Source: Planctomycetaceae bacterium (GTDB taxonomy: Bacteria > Planctomycetota > Planctomycetia > Pirellulales > Pirellulaceae). Taken from it: 8,668 nt of DNA. A program made the position numbers and the translations under genes. The first letter of the stretch is position 1; the number at the start of each line of letters is the position of its first letter. The notes below the pieces were generated by a model. It ran no database searches. It was not told where the DNA came from and saw only the letters and a program-made list of their open reading frames with translations. Location: contig JAHEAM010000145.1 in NCBI GenBank assembly GCA_024642765.1, positions 1-8,668 of the forward strand. Direction: 5' to 3'. This document shows positions 1-5,643 of this stretch, one piece after another.

Positions 1-299
1 TTTGGTTGCACGCTCGTAATGATGACATGAAATTCGACAATATGCCCAGGATAAACTTGGCGATGGAACGTCACATTGCCGATTTTGGCGAGGACCGTTC
101 GGTTTTTGAAATCACTCAACTGTGCCACCAACAACCCGCCGCATTGCGCTGTGCCTTCAATCAACAAGCTGGCCGGCAAATAGGGCGCACCAGGGGCGTA
201 TTCGTCAACGACTTCTTCCGAAAGACTTACGCCCTTCAATGCCTTTGCATATTTGCCGCTGACGAATTCGGTGAAACGATCGATCCAAAACCAACGCAT
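1..299 (-). CDS. FabZ-like hot-dog dehydratase paralogue, catalytic His replaced by Tyr (partial, C-terminus off window)
   Basis: Reading the complement from ATG at 299 gives 99 codons that run off the left edge. The start is well fixed because an in-frame TGA lies two codons upstream. The protein aligns without gaps over its first 52 residues to the FabZ-like product at 827-1342: both share an MR..IDR opening, a G at residue 15, a KG at 22-23, LSEE at 26-29 and Glu48/Gln52 on the hot-dog helix. At the position of the FabZ catalytic His (34) it has Tyr, in the motif EYAPGAPYLP, and the usual PG after the motif is PA. Later residues resemble the FabZ strand region (VTFHRQVYPGHIVEF). It is the last visible gene of a minus-strand set with an acyl carrier protein 88 bp upstream. 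Family membership is fairly clear. Its activity is doubtful: it could be a non-catalytic partner subunit or a binding protein. Confidence 0.75.
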   Translation of the reverse strand, partial: MRWFWIDRFTEFVSGKYAKALKGVSLSEEVVDEYAPGAPYLPASLLIEGTAQCGGLLVAQLSDFKNRTVLAKIGNVTFHRQVYPGHIVEFHVIITSVQP

Positions 300-387
300 G
301 CGTCACAACACAATGATGAACAATGAAACGAAATGCCAAACTACCAATATCAGTCGCCGCTTCGAGGATTTTGACCCAGAATTCAGT

Positions 388-771
388 TTAGGCAGTTTTG
401 GTCACGACGTAATTTACCAAATCTTGCACGGTCAACATGTTACCGAAATCTTGAATGCGCGGGTCTTGTTCAAATTTTGTAAGGTCGGCGAAAGGCATCC
501 GTTGCTTGAGTTTGGCGAGTCCCTCAGCGTTGAGCTTTCCGTTTTCGATATAGGTCGAAGTCGCCAAGATGTCGTCTGGAAACAACTCTTCGCGTGGAAT
601 AGTGATGTTAAAACTCTTTTCGAGTTTGAAAACGATGTCTAGAAAGTCGATAGACTCGGCACCTAAATCGCCAACCAGAGTCGCCTGCGGTGTTACTTCG
701 TCATCATCAACCCCCAAAGCGTCGGTCAATGCCTCTTTTACTTGTTCAAAAACTTCTTCATTCGATGGCAT
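388..771 (-). CDS. Acyl carrier protein with long insert
   Basis: Carries acyl chains on a 4'-phosphopantetheine arm. The attachment motif DLGAESIDFLDI contains the expected Ser at residue 40. The N-terminal half follows the ordinary ACP pattern (helix I, LGV.DDEVTPQA loop, helix II, then FNITIPREEL at about residues 54-63). The end LTVQDLVNYV (113-122) matches the ACP last helix. Between them lie about 45 extra residues, giving 127 residues against roughly 78 for a standard ACP. I chose ATG 771, not the TTG six bases upstream (777), because AGGAGA at 781-786 is 9 nt from the ATG but only 3 nt from the TTG. It lies 55 bp after the upstream FabZ-like gene and 88 bp before the second one, on the same strand, so the three are probably cotranscribed. 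I recall similar long ACPs in planctomycetes, but this is recollection, not a search. Confidence 0.88.
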   Translation of the reverse strand: MPSNEEVFEQVKEALTDALGVDDDEVTPQATLVGDLGAESIDFLDIVFKLEKSFNITIPREELFPDDILATSTYIENGKLNAEGLAKLKQRMPFADLTKFEQDPRIQDFGNMLTVQDLVNYVVTKTA

Positions 772-780
772 TGTCAAATT

Positions 781-786
781 TCTCCT
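781..786 (-). promoter_or_regulatory. Ribosome binding site deciding the ACP start
   Basis: The complement reads AGGAGA, a strong Shine-Dalgarno match. It is 9 nt from ATG at 771 and only 3 nt from the alternative TTG at 777, so it favours the ATG. Confidence 0.6.
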
Positions 787-826
787 GTGAGCGATGTAAA
801 ATACTGAGTTCGAAAAAAATACTGAA

Positions 827-1342
827 TCAGACGCGAACGGAAAAAGCTTCCTTCACGGCCTCTGGTTTATTGAGTTGATCAAAGAGTCGAAGAAAATTTC
901 TGCGAAATTGATGTCTCATGTAAGCGTCTGTTGCCTCGGCACCCGTTTTCCGGTCGACTAGGTTGAAACGCTCCAAAAACATGAATCCCGAAACAGCAGT
1001 TTTCCCGTCAATCTTTCCTTCTGTTTTGAGTTTAATAATCCCGTCTTTTTCGGATTGGATCTTGCATTCCACAACCAGTTGATCGCCTGGTTGCACGAAA
1101 CCATTAAATTTGAAGTTTCGTGATTCCTTCATGACAACCATTGAGTAGGCGAAATCATCAGTCGCGCGAATCAAATACATCGACGCTTGAAAAATTGATT
1201 CAAGCATCAACACGCCAGGCATCACCGGAAACCGAGGAAAGTGATCTTGCAAATACTCCTCAGACAGAGCCAAGCCCTTAATTGCCGTAATCGAGTCACC
1301 CTTCTTTAGGGCAACAATCCGATCGATTTGTGTGAAACGCAT
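827..1342 (-). CDS. 3-hydroxyacyl-ACP dehydratase, FabZ type
   Basis: Hot-dog fold enzyme expected to remove water from 3-hydroxyacyl-ACP to give trans-2-enoyl-ACP in the fatty-acid elongation cycle (cytoplasm). The catalytic segment DHFPRFPVMPGVLMLESIFQ is intact, with His34 and Glu48 in the positions of the FabZ His/Glu pair and the PVMPG turn. Residues from about 94 (FNGFVQPGDQLVV) form the family's late strand motif. At 171 residues it is longer than the usual 140-150, because of a C-terminal tail of about 30 mostly basic and polar residues. It starts at ATG 1342 without a clear Shine-Dalgarno. It is the first gene of the minus-strand set, preceded by a promoter-like sequence. The classical housekeeping fabZ and a gene for a specialised acyl chain are both possible, and the second FabZ-like gene nearby suggests the latter. 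Confidence 0.85.
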   Translation of the reverse strand: MRFTQIDRIVALKKGDSITAIKGLALSEEYLQDHFPRFPVMPGVLMLESIFQASMYLIRATDDFAYSMVVMKESRNFKFNGFVQPGDQLVVECKIQSEKDGIIKLKTEGKIDGKTAVSGFMFLERFNLVDRKTGAEATDAYMRHQFRRNFLRLFDQLNKPEAVKEAFSVRV

Positions 1343-1398
1343 TCAAAACCCGAATTAGACCAACGGACAAATCTCAAACTTACAAACACAATTGACGA

Positions 1399-1418
1399 CC
1401 AAACGCAGAAGCGTCTGG
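1399..1418 (-). other. Stem-loop in leader of the fabZ-like/ACP set
   Basis: The complement reads CCAGACGC-TTCT-GCGTTTGG, an 8-bp stem with one G-U pair closed by a four-base loop. It lies about 60 bp upstream of the FabZ-like start and downstream of the candidate promoter, so it would form in the 5' leader. The bases after it on the minus strand are T-rich but not a clean T run, so it is a poor intrinsic terminator for the upstream epmB gene. It could stabilise the transcript or be incidental. Confidence 0.4.
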
Positions 1419-1447
1419 GTACAGATTGCCCAAAAATCAAACCGTAA

Positions 1448-1476
1448 AATATACCAACTGCCCCATTTTGCCTCAA
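1448..1476 (-). promoter_or_regulatory. Sigma70-like promoter for the fabZ-like/ACP set
   Basis: On the minus strand TTGAGG (complement of 1471-1476, four of six consensus bases) is followed by exactly 17 bp and then TATATT (complement of 1448-1453, five of six). It lies in the 230-bp gap between the epmB stop and the FabZ-like start and points towards the latter, giving a leader of roughly 100 nt. Planctomycete promoter consensus is less well defined than that of E. coli, so this is a prediction. Confidence 0.45.
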
Positions 1477-1572
1477 CAACAAATAGCCAATTCCTTTGGG
1501 TAGATTCGAAACAAATCCCACCAAAAATGCCTCTTGGCGATACAAAACTGAGAATTCTGTCTGGTGCGATTG

Positions 1573-2622
1573 CTACTCAACGTTCGGAAACAGCATCGTC
1601 TTGCCGAACTTTCCTGGCTCCTCGCACACGTATTTCGGAACTGCATATCCAGGAAGGTCGCGATACAATTCGTTCAATAACTGAATTCCCCGCTCCCTGG
1701 CGACTTCGAAATGACTCGCTCCACGAACGCGATCGAGTTGGTGAAGATAGTAGGGAATTATTCCGACATCCAATAGTCGCCACGACAACGCAGCAAGAGC
1801 TTCGAAAGAATCGTTCACATTGCGTAGTAATACACTTTGATTCAAAAGTACCAATTGCGGAACAGTTCGCAATTGGGTTGCCGCAAAAGCTACCGAATCA
1901 TCAATTTCTTGAGCATGATTGATGTGTAACACGACAGTTGTTGGCAATCGACAATTTTGCAGTAGCTCCAGAAACTCATGTGTGACGCGTTGTGGTATCA
2001 CGACCGGCATCCTGGTGTGAATTCTCAGCCTTTTGACATGCGGTACAGAGGCAATTTCTTGAACTAGCCAATGCAAATTAGCATCGACGTTCAGCAATGG
2101 CTCGCCGCCACTTAATATGACTTCCGAGATCGTCGGATCATCTTCGATCAAGTTCAGGCTGTCGCCCCATTCGGCCTTGGTTCGCGGCAACGAGTCGTAT
2201 GGAAATTCGCGACGAAAGCAGTAACGACAATTGATCGCACAGCTTTTCGCAATAACTAACAATGCTCGGTTTCGATACTTCTTCAAGACGCCCGGCGCGA
2301 TTGTGGCAGACAGTTCGTTGTTGGGGTCAGAGGAGAATCCGTTTGTTGAATCGTTTTCAGCTTGTACGGGGAGTATCTGCCTCAGCAAGGGATCGTTCCA
2401 GTCGCCAGCTCGGATCCGCTGAACATAGGGCAGGGGAGCAAAAAGCTCGAATGTTTTCGCTGTATTGGCATCAGGATGGGTGTCTGAACCCAGTCCAGCC
2501 GGCGATTTCAACCCGACAGATTTCAACAGCGTCGGAACGTCCCGAATGGCCGTTTTGACGTATTGTTGCCACGACTGCGAACTGGGGCCGACAAAACTGT
2601 CTTGATTAGCTAGAATCTTCAT
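1573..2622 (-). CDS. epmB: EF-P (R)-beta-lysine pathway lysine 2,3-aminomutase, radical SAM
   Basis: Converts L-alpha-lysine to (R)-beta-lysine for attachment to elongation factor P, using S-adenosylmethionine, a 4Fe-4S cluster and PLP. The 349-residue length is close to E. coli EpmB (342). Residues 128-135 hold the radical-SAM CxxxCxxC motif (C128, C132, C135, followed by FRR). SGGEP at 171-175 is the SAM-binding motif. YYLHQLDRVRGASHF at 291-305 matches the EpmB signature and carries a substrate-binding Asp297. GKT at 340-342 places Lys341 as the likely PLP lysine. The reading frame stays open upstream through antisense of efp to 3243, but sequence resembling EpmB starts only at MKILANQD (ATG 2622). 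No Shine-Dalgarno is seen. It is divergent from efp across 48 bp, which strongly supports the function. The EpmA ligase is not in this window. Confidence 0.92.
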   Translation of the reverse strand: MKILANQDSFVGPSSQSWQQYVKTAIRDVPTLLKSVGLKSPAGLGSDTHPDANTAKTFELFAPLPYVQRIRAGDWNDPLLRQILPVQAENDSTNGFSSDPNNELSATIAPGVLKKYRNRALLVIAKSCAINCRYCFRREFPYDSLPRTKAEWGDSLNLIEDDPTISEVILSGGEPLLNVDANLHWLVQEIASVPHVKRLRIHTRMPVVIPQRVTHEFLELLQNCRLPTTVVLHINHAQEIDDSVAFAATQLRTVPQLVLLNQSVLLRNVNDSFEALAALSWRLLDVGIIPYYLHQLDRVRGASHFEVARERGIQLLNELYRDLPGYAVPKYVCEEPGKFGKTMLFPNVE

Positions 2623-2629
2623 CTTTGAC

Positions 2630-2658
2630 ACAATAGTGTTTATCAATAGAAAAGTTAA
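2630..2658 (-). promoter_or_regulatory. Candidate epmB promoter giving a near-leaderless transcript
   Basis: On the minus strand TTAACT (complement of 2653-2658) and TATTGT (complement of 2630-2635) are separated by 17 bp; each matches four of six sigma70 consensus bases. The predicted start of transcription falls at or within a few bases of the epmB ATG at 2622, which would agree with the lack of a Shine-Dalgarno there. The match is modest. Confidence 0.3.
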
Positions 2659-2661
2659 GGG
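2657..2661 (+). promoter_or_regulatory. Shine-Dalgarno of efp, supporting the GTG start
   Basis: AAGGG lies 9 nt before GTG 2671. It supports the GTG as the efp start, together with the perfect match of the following residues (ATYK..DFR.GLKI) to the EF-P N-terminus. Confidence 0.5.
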
Positions 2662-2670
2662 ATGTGAGCA

Positions 2671-3240
2671 GTGGCGACGTACAAAACGAGCGATTTTCGT
2701 AAAGGCCTCAAGATTCAAATCGACGGCGAACCATACTTGATGCTGGAAATGAATTTTCGCAAGCCAGGTAAAGGCAACGCTCTTTACGAATGTAAACTTA
2801 AGAATTTGATTCGCGGCACCACGTTGATGCGAACCTACAAAGGTGGCGATGAATTGGAGGTCGCGGATGTCGAGGACATCGGCGTACAGTACCTCTACAA
2901 ACAGGGTGATACTTTCGTCTTCATGAATTCGAAGACCTTCGACCAATACGAGTTGTCCGCTGCACAAGTCGATGACAATTGGAGGTACTTGAAAGACGGC
3001 ATGGATTGCCAGATGGTTTTGTATAATAGTCTGCCCATCACTCTTTCGCCACCAAACCATGTCGAGCTCAAGGTCGAATATTGCGACCCAGGAGTCAAAG
3101 GCGACACTGCAACCAACGTGACGAAACCGTGCAAAGTTGAAACTGGGGCGGAGTTCGTCTGCCCCTCGTTCATCAACATCGGTGACGTGTTGCGAATCGA
3201 TACCCGAACCGGCGAGTACATCGAACGTGTTCGGAATTAG
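2671..3240 (+). CDS. efp: Translation elongation factor P
   Basis: EF-P binds ribosomes stalled at consecutive prolines and helps form the peptide bond. The 189-residue product matches the family along its whole length: ATYK.SDFRKGLKI at the start of the N-terminal KOW-like domain, the loop RKPGKG at 30-35 with the modifiable lysine at position 34, the central PPNHVELKV segment, and the C-terminal DPGVKGDTA and DTRTGEYIERV signatures. Lys34, not Arg32-type chemistry, together with the neighbouring epmB predicts beta-lysylation. The start is GTG at 2671. The stop TAG ends at 3240, and no clear GC-rich terminator follows. Confidence 0.97.
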   Translation: MATYKTSDFRKGLKIQIDGEPYLMLEMNFRKPGKGNALYECKLKNLIRGTTLMRTYKGGDELEVADVEDIGVQYLYKQGDTFVFMNSKTFDQYELSAAQVDDNWRYLKDGMDCQMVLYNSLPITLSPPNHVELKVEYCDPGVKGDTATNVTKPCKVETGAEFVCPSFINIGDVLRIDTRTGEYIERVRN

Positions 3241-3322
3241 CAAGCTTGTGAGACGTAGTCAACAACTTGGTCGCTGTGCTTATGTATGGGCGGTGACTGC
3301 AATTCAGAATGCGTCGCAATCG

Positions 3323-3359
3323 CAGTATTAAAAAAAACTTTTTTTCGAAGTCGATACTG
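3323..3359. repeat. AT-rich inverted repeat downstream of efp
   Basis: CAGTAT (3323-3328) and its reverse complement ATACTG (3354-3359) flank a run of eight A (3330-3337), one C and seven T (3339-3345). It lies between the efp stop and the decayed transposase, which converge here. It might serve as a bidirectional end signal, but it lacks the GC-rich stem of an intrinsic terminator, so its role is unproven. The rest of the gap from 3241 to about 3470 shows no gene. Confidence 0.3.
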
Positions 3360-3473
3360 TCATCGTTTCAGGTGAAGCCCGCTTCAAGTGGTACGTAGCT
3401 AGTTTCAAGGGAAGCAGACGCGGGCTGCGGATTGGCCTCGGGTCCAGTTTTGGCCTCTTTGGATGCCGCCGGA

Positions 3474-3809
3474 TTAGAGACTGCCTGGGTTGCCTGCTGC
3501 CGCGCCGAAGTACTTGCGAACGTTCAAGACCAAACCGCACCACATGCCGCGGTCGATCCCAAGTCGCTGGAGAATCTAAGCCACTTGAGCGGGTACATTG
3601 CCGCGTTTGTCCTTGCGACCTTTGCGGCCCGTCCAGTCGATGAGCTTCAAGTAGTCTTTCAATGCCATTGCCCATTTGGGAATTTGGCACTGCCCGTTCC
3701 GTTCTTGGGGCCAAGTCCTCCGGTGTTGCATTGATATCGAATTGCGGACGATCACCGGACGGCTTGCGCCGATTCCGCTACGAACAGGTGACTCATCAAA
3801 CGCTTTCAC
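3474..3809 (-). pseudogene. Decayed transposase C-terminus (REP-associated/IS200-like family)
   Basis: Minus-strand reading gives ALKDYLKLIDWTGRKGRKDK (residues in the middle of the stretch) followed by RGNVPAQVA, a TAG stop at 3576-3578, and in the same frame ILQRLGIDRGMWCGLV...KYFGAAAG up to TAA at 3474-3476. Without the stop this follows the pattern I know from the C-terminal part of REP-associated or IS200-like transposases in planctomycetes and proteobacteria (yleLlDWTGR..r..KRG.iP..l..ILeRLgi...W). The catalytic N-terminal part with the HUH and Tyr residues is not visible upstream, so only a tail remains, broken by at least one nonsense codon. A further open stretch in a shifted frame continues to about 3370. 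Neither terminal repeats nor a target duplication could be seen. Family assignment is from memory of the motif. Confidence 0.55.
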
Positions 3810-3921
3810 TCTTTAGCGACCGGGAGTGTTGAATCAAAGGGGGCATGCCGGCCTGACCTTTTGAATTTCCACTTTTGATTTTCTCTTCTGTGATTGGACA
3901 ATTAGATTTGTGTGGGTTAAG

Positions 3922-3969
3922 TTGCGCAAAAAACCGGCTGCAATTTGTATTGGACGTATTTTTGCGCAA
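3922..3969. promoter_or_regulatory. Twin TTGCGCAA palindromes forming an 11-bp inverted repeat
   Basis: TTGCGCAA occurs at 3922-3929 and again at 3962-3969, centres 40 bp apart. The flanking A and T runs extend this to a perfect 11-bp inverted repeat (3922-3932 with 3959-3969) around a 26-base loop. It ends 10 bp before the ATG at 3980. It could be a pair of operator sites on the same face of the helix, or an RNA hairpin sequestering the start of translation. Confidence 0.4.
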
Positions 3970-3979
3970 GAATTTCGGC

Positions 3980-4528
3980 ATGATCAAGACATTTGATGAA
4001 GCCTACCGATTCGTGCTGGAACAAAAAATTTGCACCGTGTTCGGCTGCAAGACTTCACCCTACCAGTCTTTGTGGGGCAACACTGCTCTTTCCGAAAAGA
4101 AACCCAAAGCCGGAGGCTGGAGTCCAAAAGTCATGGCTGTTTGGGACTGGAAGACTAGGATCCCTCAATCCTATCCGGACAGGATCTTCTACGGCAAGGT
4201 TCAATGTGGAGATGCAGTGCTGATGGAGTTGAATCATTTCCGCAATCAACACTATCCGTCAGCATTTCAACCAGTGGACAAACTCGATCTGCTTTCGCAA
4301 AAACTCTACCACCTGATCCGCTTAGAACCTGGCTACACCGCACCACTTCGTACGCGTGCGATGGCCGAGACCGGTTGCACGAAGAGTCAGTTTGATAGGG
4401 TACTCAAGAAACTGCAGATCAGCCTGAATATCGTTCGCTCGAATGACACAAAAATGGAAAACGATTTCTGGCTAACAATGCGCGAAGTCCATCTCGATAT
4501 TGTGTGCCAACATGAGGCCAGCAAGTAA
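3980..4528 (+). CDS. Uncharacterised protein resembling AlkZ-related winged-helix proteins
   Basis: The product has 182 residues if translation starts at ATG 3980. The frame is open from TTG 3875, but the extra 35 residues look unlike the rest and overlap the palindromes, while FDEAYRFV right after the ATG looks like a family N-terminus. Visible features are SLW at 30-32, a GWSPKVMAVWDWK block at 46-58, IFYGKV at 69-74, GDAVLMEL at 77-84, and a C-terminal part (about 103-155) that looks like a helix-turn-helix or winged helix: LSQKLYHLIR, TGCTKSQFDRVLKKLQ, LNIVRSND. The overall order resembles small proteins annotated as AlkZ-related (YcaQ-type winged-helix repeats), but I cannot confirm this. 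No catalytic motif is recognised and no role is claimed. It has no obvious operon partner; the next 300 bp lack a gene. Confidence 0.7.
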   Translation: MIKTFDEAYRFVLEQKICTVFGCKTSPYQSLWGNTALSEKKPKAGGWSPKVMAVWDWKTRIPQSYPDRIFYGKVQCGDAVLMELNHFRNQHYPSAFQPVDKLDLLSQKLYHLIRLEPGYTAPLRTRAMAETGCTKSQFDRVLKKLQISLNIVRSNDTKMENDFWLTMREVHLDIVCQHEASK

Positions 4529-4829
4529 TCGAGTTAGGAAAGGATGAGCAATAGTTGACAGTCAATGCTTCGAAGCCAGATACCTCCGTAAGACGTGCAG
4601 CTTTTCAATGATCGCAATCACTGGCTCCCGCACTTAACGAAAGCGGATTCCAACATCTGCCAGGCCAAAATTCACCGTCGGAGGCTCGTTTGCGGCGAAA
4701 CTAAACCACAACGAAAAAATTCTGTCGCTCGGCGTGGCAACAGATTAAAGGCTAACTTCAAAGTAATTTTCTTTGGCCTTCCAAAGCAGCAAGCAGTCGC
4801 GATCGAAGCTACCTGATCGATACCGACAA
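4529..4829. other. Gap without a convincing gene
   Basis: About 300 bp between the AlkZ-related-like gene and the convergent DUF3859-like gene. Open frames are short and unconvincing. One plus-strand stretch near 4665-4745 reads PKFTVGGSFAAKLNHNEKIL, which faintly recalls the core strand of MmcQ/YjbR-type proteins, but neither the sequence before nor after supports it. No clear terminator, RNA gene or repeat was seen. Confidence 0.4.
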
Positions 4830-5216
4830 CTATTTGTACAACTCAAATGTCTTGTCCACGATCAATCTGCAGTCGAGTCCAAGAGTCATGCGCCAGGCGC
4901 CAAGCATATTCTCGATCGGAGACCAAATCGTGTCGCCGAGATAAAAATCCCAATCATTGGTTTTGACGAAAACGGTTCCGTCAAATGGCGGACGAATGTT
5001 TCCGTCGGCGTCCAGAATATTGGGATGATAGATGCAATACTCTAGTTCTCGGTTCTTGGCTCCTTTGATGTTGACTGTGAATCCAAACTCGACATCTAGT
5101 TCGGCTAAAACGCGGCTGATGAATTCAACGATCCGTGGAAGCTCGTTTGAGGCTCCATCCCATTTGGAATAGATGCCAAAGCTTTTGATCCGAATTTCAG
5201 GTTTTCGTCGTGTCAT
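4830..5216 (-). CDS. DUF3859-like protein of unknown function
   Basis: The 128-residue product from ATG 5216 opens with a short basic stretch and IRIKSFGIYSKWDG, then LPRIVEFI at 26-33, AELDVEFGFTVNIKGAK at 38-54, a strand pair ELEYCIYHP, NIRPPFDG at 73-80, and WDFYLGDTIW at 89-98. This order matches what I recall of DUF3859 (about 130 residues, all-beta, function unknown). There is no signal peptide or membrane segment. The frame extends 20 codons further up to 5276 but those residues are not family-like. No clear Shine-Dalgarno is present. It is divergent from the VF530-family gene with 127 bp between starts, so the two may share a regulatory region. Confidence 0.75.
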   Translation of the reverse strand: MTRRKPEIRIKSFGIYSKWDGASNELPRIVEFISRVLAELDVEFGFTVNIKGAKNRELEYCIYHPNILDADGNIRPPFDGTVFVKTNDWDFYLGDTIWSPIENMLGAWRMTLGLDCRLIVDKTFELYK

Positions 5217-5343
5217 TTCAGTGTAAAATCGGGTGAAAGAATCGCTCCGAACTTTACTGCGATTTTGCATTTTCACGCGCCAGTCCGCCGACGGAATTTC
5301 AATCGGAAATCAGCAGCGCACCGATGTTTCCAACAGAGAACCC

Positions 5344-5640
5344 ATGATGTCCCAAGACACCCCTGACGACCAGACGCCAGAAAGACAGTCGAAAACACCT
5401 GCTAATCACTTGGACAAGCAACCCAACAATCCGCTACACGGAGTGAAACTAGTCGAGATTCTTGAATATCTAGTCGAACAGTACGGCTGGGACGAATTGG
5501 GTGCACGAATCAATATTAATTGTTTCAACAGCGACCCGTCTATCAAATCCAGTTTGACGTTTTTGCGAAAGACGCAATGGGCGCGGGACAAAGTCGAGAG
5601 CCTCTACCTTCGCTCGATTCGTCGACGACCGAACTGTTAA
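5344..5640 (+). CDS. VF530/DUF2132 family small protein
   Basis: The 98-residue product has a charged, probably disordered N-terminal tail (about residues 1-26) and then the family signature: NNPLHGVKLVEILEYLVE at 28-45, YGWDELGARININCF at 47-61, PSIKSSLTFLRKTQWARDKVE at about 65-85, and LYL at 87-89. The VF530 fold is a small helical domain suspected of binding DNA; function in the cell is not established. I start it at ATG 5344 (a second ATG follows at once at 5347). The frame is open from TTG 5233, but that part overlaps the regulatory gap and is not family-like. The stop at 5638-5640 lies only 3 bp from the broken end of the decayed kinase gene on the other strand. Confidence 0.85.
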   Translation: MMSQDTPDDQTPERQSKTPANHLDKQPNNPLHGVKLVEILEYLVEQYGWDELGARININCFNSDPSIKSSLTFLRKTQWARDKVESLYLRSIRRRPNC

Positions 5641-5643
5641 ACT

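Noticed and set aside
1306..1545. Minus-strand open frame of 79 codons between epmB and the FabZ-like gene
   Set aside because: It overlaps the FabZ-like start in another frame, covers the predicted promoter and hairpin, and resembles no family.
2623..3243. N-terminal extension of the epmB reading frame across efp on the opposite strand
   Set aside because: It is the antisense of a certain efp gene, shows no family similarity, and EpmB-like sequence of normal length starts at ATG 2622.
3796..3987. Minus-strand open frame of 63 codons upstream of the transposase remnant
   Set aside because: Low-complexity polar sequence without recognisable motif, overlapping the palindromes and the start of the plus-strand gene.
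4600..4800. Possible decayed MmcQ/YjbR-type gene on the plus strand
   Set aside because: Only about 20 residues look similar (PKFTVGGSFAAKLNHNEKIL); the surrounding frames do not continue the family pattern.
5233..5343. Upstream extension of the VF530-family frame to TTG 5233
   Set aside because: The extra residues are not family-like and overlap the divergent regulatory gap and the optional N-terminal extension of the DUF3859-like gene.
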